Origin: CAMCFD01 sp965661355
Lineage (GTDB): Bacteria > Pseudomonadota > Alphaproteobacteria > Rickettsiales > UBA1997
DNA length: 7,218 nt
Direction of reading: 5' to 3'
Assembly: GCA_965661355.1 (NCBI GenBank)
Contig: CBFIDI010000058.1
Span: 1 to 7,218 of the forward strand
A program made the position numbers and the translations under genes. The first letter of the stretch is position 1. Each line of letters starts with the position of its first letter. Below are positions 5,885 through 7,218 of the stretch, piece after piece. The notes beneath the pieces were generated by a model. That model saw nothing but the letters and a program-made list of their open reading frames with translations, did not search any database and had not been told where the DNA came from.

Positions 5885-5964
5885 TGATACGAGATTTATA
5901 TAATTTATATTTTTATCGTGTGGTCGCCTTGCATATATAGATTCATACTTTATAAATTTTAAAG

Positions 5965-5993
5965 TTGCAACTCTATTAATAATGATTTAAAAT
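5965..5993 (+). promoter_or_regulatory. Candidate promoter of thyX-tatA
   Basis: TTGCAA (5965-5970) is followed after 17 bp by TAAAAT (5988-5993), a five-of-six -10 box. The predicted start near 6000 gives a leader of about 49 nt. The -35 box lies inside the 8-bp palindrome GTTGCAAC (5964-5971). The leader holds the palindrome CTAGT-T-ACTAG (6013-6023). Either could be an operator, but no regulator is identified. Confidence 0.45.
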
Positions 5994-6048
5994 TGCGGCC
6001 AAGAGAAACTTGCTAGTTACTAGATAAACTGAATTAAACTCATAAAAA

Positions 6049-6984
6049 ATGACAATTAAAAAAGAGCAATTAGAAGAAATTCAGACCTTAAGGCAACAGA
6101 AAAACCAAACAATTCGTCCAGTTTCGCCAGAATTGGAAGAGGTTTTGTATAAGCCGTTCGAGGTCTTGGACCATGGATTTGTACGCGTTGTTGATTATAT
6201 GGGAAATGATTCTTCGGTTGTTCAGGCGGCTCGTGTTTCTTATGGCGCCGGAACTAAAAAAGTTAGCGCCGATAAAGGTTTAATTAATTATTTAATGGCC
6301 CATCGCCATACTACTCCGTTTGAAATGTGTGAAATTAAATTTCACATTAAAGTTCCAATTTTTATTGCTCGACAATGGATTCGCCACAGAACGGCCTCGG
6401 TTAATGAATATTCGGCCCGCTATTCTTTGGTTGAAGATGAATTTTATATTCCAAAAGCTGACGCCTTAGCGGCGCAATCAAAAATAAACCACCAAGGTCG
6501 CGATGAAGGAAGGGTTTTAAATTCTGAAGAATCGAAAAAAATATTGCAAATTTTAAAAGAAGATTCGGCTAAAAATTATTCAAACTACCTTGATATGATT
6601 AATCAAGATGAAAAAGGTGAAATTGTTGATGAAAATAAAGAAGGACTTGCGCGCGAATTAGCAAGAATGAATTTAACGCTAAATTGCTATACTCAATGGT
6701 ACTGGAAAATTGACTTGCATAATTTGTTCCATTTTTTAAATCTAAGAGCGGATTCTCATGCGCAATTTGAAATTAGAGCTTATGCAAATATTATGCTTGA
6801 TATGGTAAAAAAATGGGTTCCATATTCTTTTGAGGCCTTCGTGAAGCATCGTCAAAGTTCGAAAGAACTTTCTGGAGCTGCAATTGATGCGGTAAAAAAA
6901 ATGATCAAGGGCGAAAAGGTTGATCAAGAGAATTCCCGTTTAAGTAGGCGCGAATGGAGTGAATTGATGGAAATTTTAAAATAA
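6049..6984 (+). CDS. thyX: Flavin-dependent thymidylate synthase ThyX
   Basis: The 311-residue protein carries the ThyX signature RHRx7S: R112-H113-R114 with S122, within IRHRTASVNEYSARYS. HRHTTPFEM (85-93) and the C-terminal LRADSHAQFEIRAYA (232-246), with the dUMP-binding arginine R233, complete the active site. ThyX makes dTMP from dUMP using FAD, NADPH and methylenetetrahydrofolate. It is unrelated to ThyA and uses no catalytic cysteine. It supplies thymidylate for DNA synthesis in the cytosol as a tetramer. The length is at the upper end for the family because of an N-terminal extension of about 35 residues, a form I recall from rickettsial ThyX. The ATG lacks a Shine-Dalgarno sequence. 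tatA follows 9 bp after the TAA, so the two are probably cotranscribed. No thyA is seen in the window. Confidence 0.97.
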   Translation: MTIKKEQLEEIQTLRQQKNQTIRPVSPELEEVLYKPFEVLDHGFVRVVDYMGNDSSVVQAARVSYGAGTKKVSADKGLINYLMAHRHTTPFEMCEIKFHIKVPIFIARQWIRHRTASVNEYSARYSLVEDEFYIPKADALAAQSKINHQGRDEGRVLNSEESKKILQILKEDSAKNYSNYLDMINQDEKGEIVDENKEGLARELARMNLTLNCYTQWYWKIDLHNLFHFLNLRADSHAQFEIRAYANIMLDMVKKWVPYSFEAFVKHRQSSKELSGAAIDAVKKMIKGEKVDQENSRLSRREWSELMEILK

Positions 6985-6987
6985 AGG
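6984..6987 (+). promoter_or_regulatory. Ribosome binding site of tatA
   Basis: AAGG overlaps the thyX stop codon and lies 6 nt before the tatA ATG. It is the only Shine-Dalgarno-like sequence at a start in this window and supports translation of tatA from the thyX message. Confidence 0.5.
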
Positions 6988-6993
6988 TAAATT

Positions 6994-7197
6994 ATGTCTT
7001 TGGGAATTTGGCAGTTAGTTCTAATTTTAGCTATAATATTAATATTTTTTGGCGCAGGAAAGTTACCAAATGTGATGAGAGATGTCGGAAAATCGGTCAA
7101 AGGTTTAAAAGAAGGCATGAAAGATGATGAAAAAGATAAAGAGATTGATAAAAGTAAAATCGATGACGGTCGTAAAGAAAATTCTAAAAAAAATTAA
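6994..7197 (+). CDS. tatA: Twin-arginine translocase subunit TatA
   Basis: The 67-residue protein has the TatA plan. A short outward N terminus precedes a hydrophobic helix at about 4-19, with polar Q7 at the place of E. coli Q8. The hinge FGAGKLP (19-25) leads to an amphipathic helix (about 26-47), and the tail is strongly charged and lysine-rich. TatA oligomers form the passage for folded proteins carrying a twin-arginine signal across the inner membrane, with TatC (and TatB) as receptor. Such a short protein with FGAGKLP is TatA or TatE rather than TatB, which is longer and has a Glu near its N terminus. tatB and tatC are not in the 21 bp that remain, so whether they follow is unknown. In relatives tatA may stand apart from tatC. 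It starts 9 bp after thyX and has a weak ribosome binding site. Confidence 0.93.
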   Translation: MSLGIWQLVLILAIILIFFGAGKLPNVMRDVGKSVKGLKEGMKDDEKDKEIDKSKIDDGRKENSKKN

Positions 7198-7216
7198 TAG
7201 AAATAATTTAGAATTT
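7179..7216. repeat. 10-bp inverted repeat around the tatA stop
   Basis: AAATTCTAAA (7179-7188, inside the tatA coding end) and TTTAGAATTT (7207-7216) are exact reverse complements around an 18-nt loop. It could be part of a transcription end or mRNA 3' structure. The window stops 2 bp later, so a following T-run cannot be checked. Confidence 0.4.
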
Positions 7217-7218
7217 AT

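Larger units (their letters stand above)
5533..5957. repeat. Segment bracketed by 13-bp direct repeats and an imperfect inverted repeat
   Basis: ATACTTTATAAAT occurs exactly at 5533-5545 and at 5945-5957. Just inside it, ATATGCAA-AT-GGCG (5544-5557) is the reverse complement of CGCCTTGCATAT (5925-5936), apart from the extra AT. The arrangement resembles a small non-autonomous element with a target duplication, but a 10-bp gap separates the right inverted arm from the right direct repeat. A duplication of 13 bp is also long. It may be coincidence in AT-rich DNA. Confidence 0.25.
5486..6048. other. Gene-free divergent region between uvrC and thyX
   Basis: These 563 bp are unusually long for a spacer between housekeeping genes. 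They have no open frame of note in either direction and no trace of a decayed gene that I can recognise. They contain an inverted repeat at 5576-5604 and hairpins at 5716-5736 and 5849-5884. An exact 13-bp direct repeat lies at 5533-5545 and 5945-5957, with an imperfect inverted pair beside it. Two plus-strand promoter candidates lie at 5639-5667 and 5965-5993, with the uvrC promoter at the left edge. Confidence 0.7.

Noticed and set aside
5486..6048. Known structural RNA (6S, SRP, tmRNA) or CRISPR array in the long spacer
   Set aside because: None of the conserved sequence signatures or regularly spaced repeats could be found by eye.
6742..7118. Two minus-strand frames opposite thyX and tatA
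   Set aside because: They are shadows of genes with clear family signatures; no independent evidence.

Overview
The window reads as chromosomal DNA of an AT-rich alphaproteobacterium, most likely a reduced-genome lineage of the Rickettsiales/Holosporales kind. Three things support this. The UvrC catalytic block (YDNSHT, then VGAFVVAG and QYRKFNI) has the form I know from alphaproteobacterial UvrC. ThyX has the same architecture as rickettsial ThyX. TatA is a short single-helix protein ending FGAGKLP. TGA, TAA and TAG all act as stops, so the genetic code is standard. Five of the six starts lack a recognisable Shine-Dalgarno sequence. The lineage is an inference from protein motifs, not from any search.

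Layout, left to right. (1) Positions 1-645, minus strand: the N-terminal 215 residues of a DEDDy 3'-5' exonuclease of the PolB-exonuclease-like family, running off the left edge. (2) A 112-bp divergent intergenic region, then qor on the plus strand, an MDR-type NADPH:quinone reductase. (3) A non-coding stretch with inverted repeats leading into tRNA-Arg(CCT) at 2078-2153. (4) A 420-bp gene-free stretch with a good -35 box, a tandem 10-bp repeat inside a stem-loop, and then dus on the plus strand, a DusB/NifR3-like tRNA-dihydrouridine synthase. (5) uvrC on the minus strand, convergent with dus and only 14 bp away. (6) A 563-bp gene-free region between the divergent uvrC and thyX, the most structured non-coding DNA in the window. 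(7) thyX and tatA on the plus strand, 9 bp apart and probably one operon. The window ends 21 bp after tatA.

The genes are housekeeping: DNA repair and nucleotide supply (exonuclease, UvrC, ThyX), tRNA supply and modification (tRNA-Arg, Dus), redox metabolism (Qor) and protein export (TatA). No defence, toxin, phage or CRISPR system is visible, and I do not claim one. The observations most worth a second look are non-coding. In 5486-6048 an exact 13-bp direct repeat and an imperfect 12-bp inverted repeat bracket about 390 bp, and that segment contains a promoter-like site and two hairpins whose G-U pairs favour a plus-strand RNA. Candidate promoters for qor and uvrC lie so close to the ATG that the messages could be leaderless. 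All promoter calls are weak because the DNA is so AT-rich.
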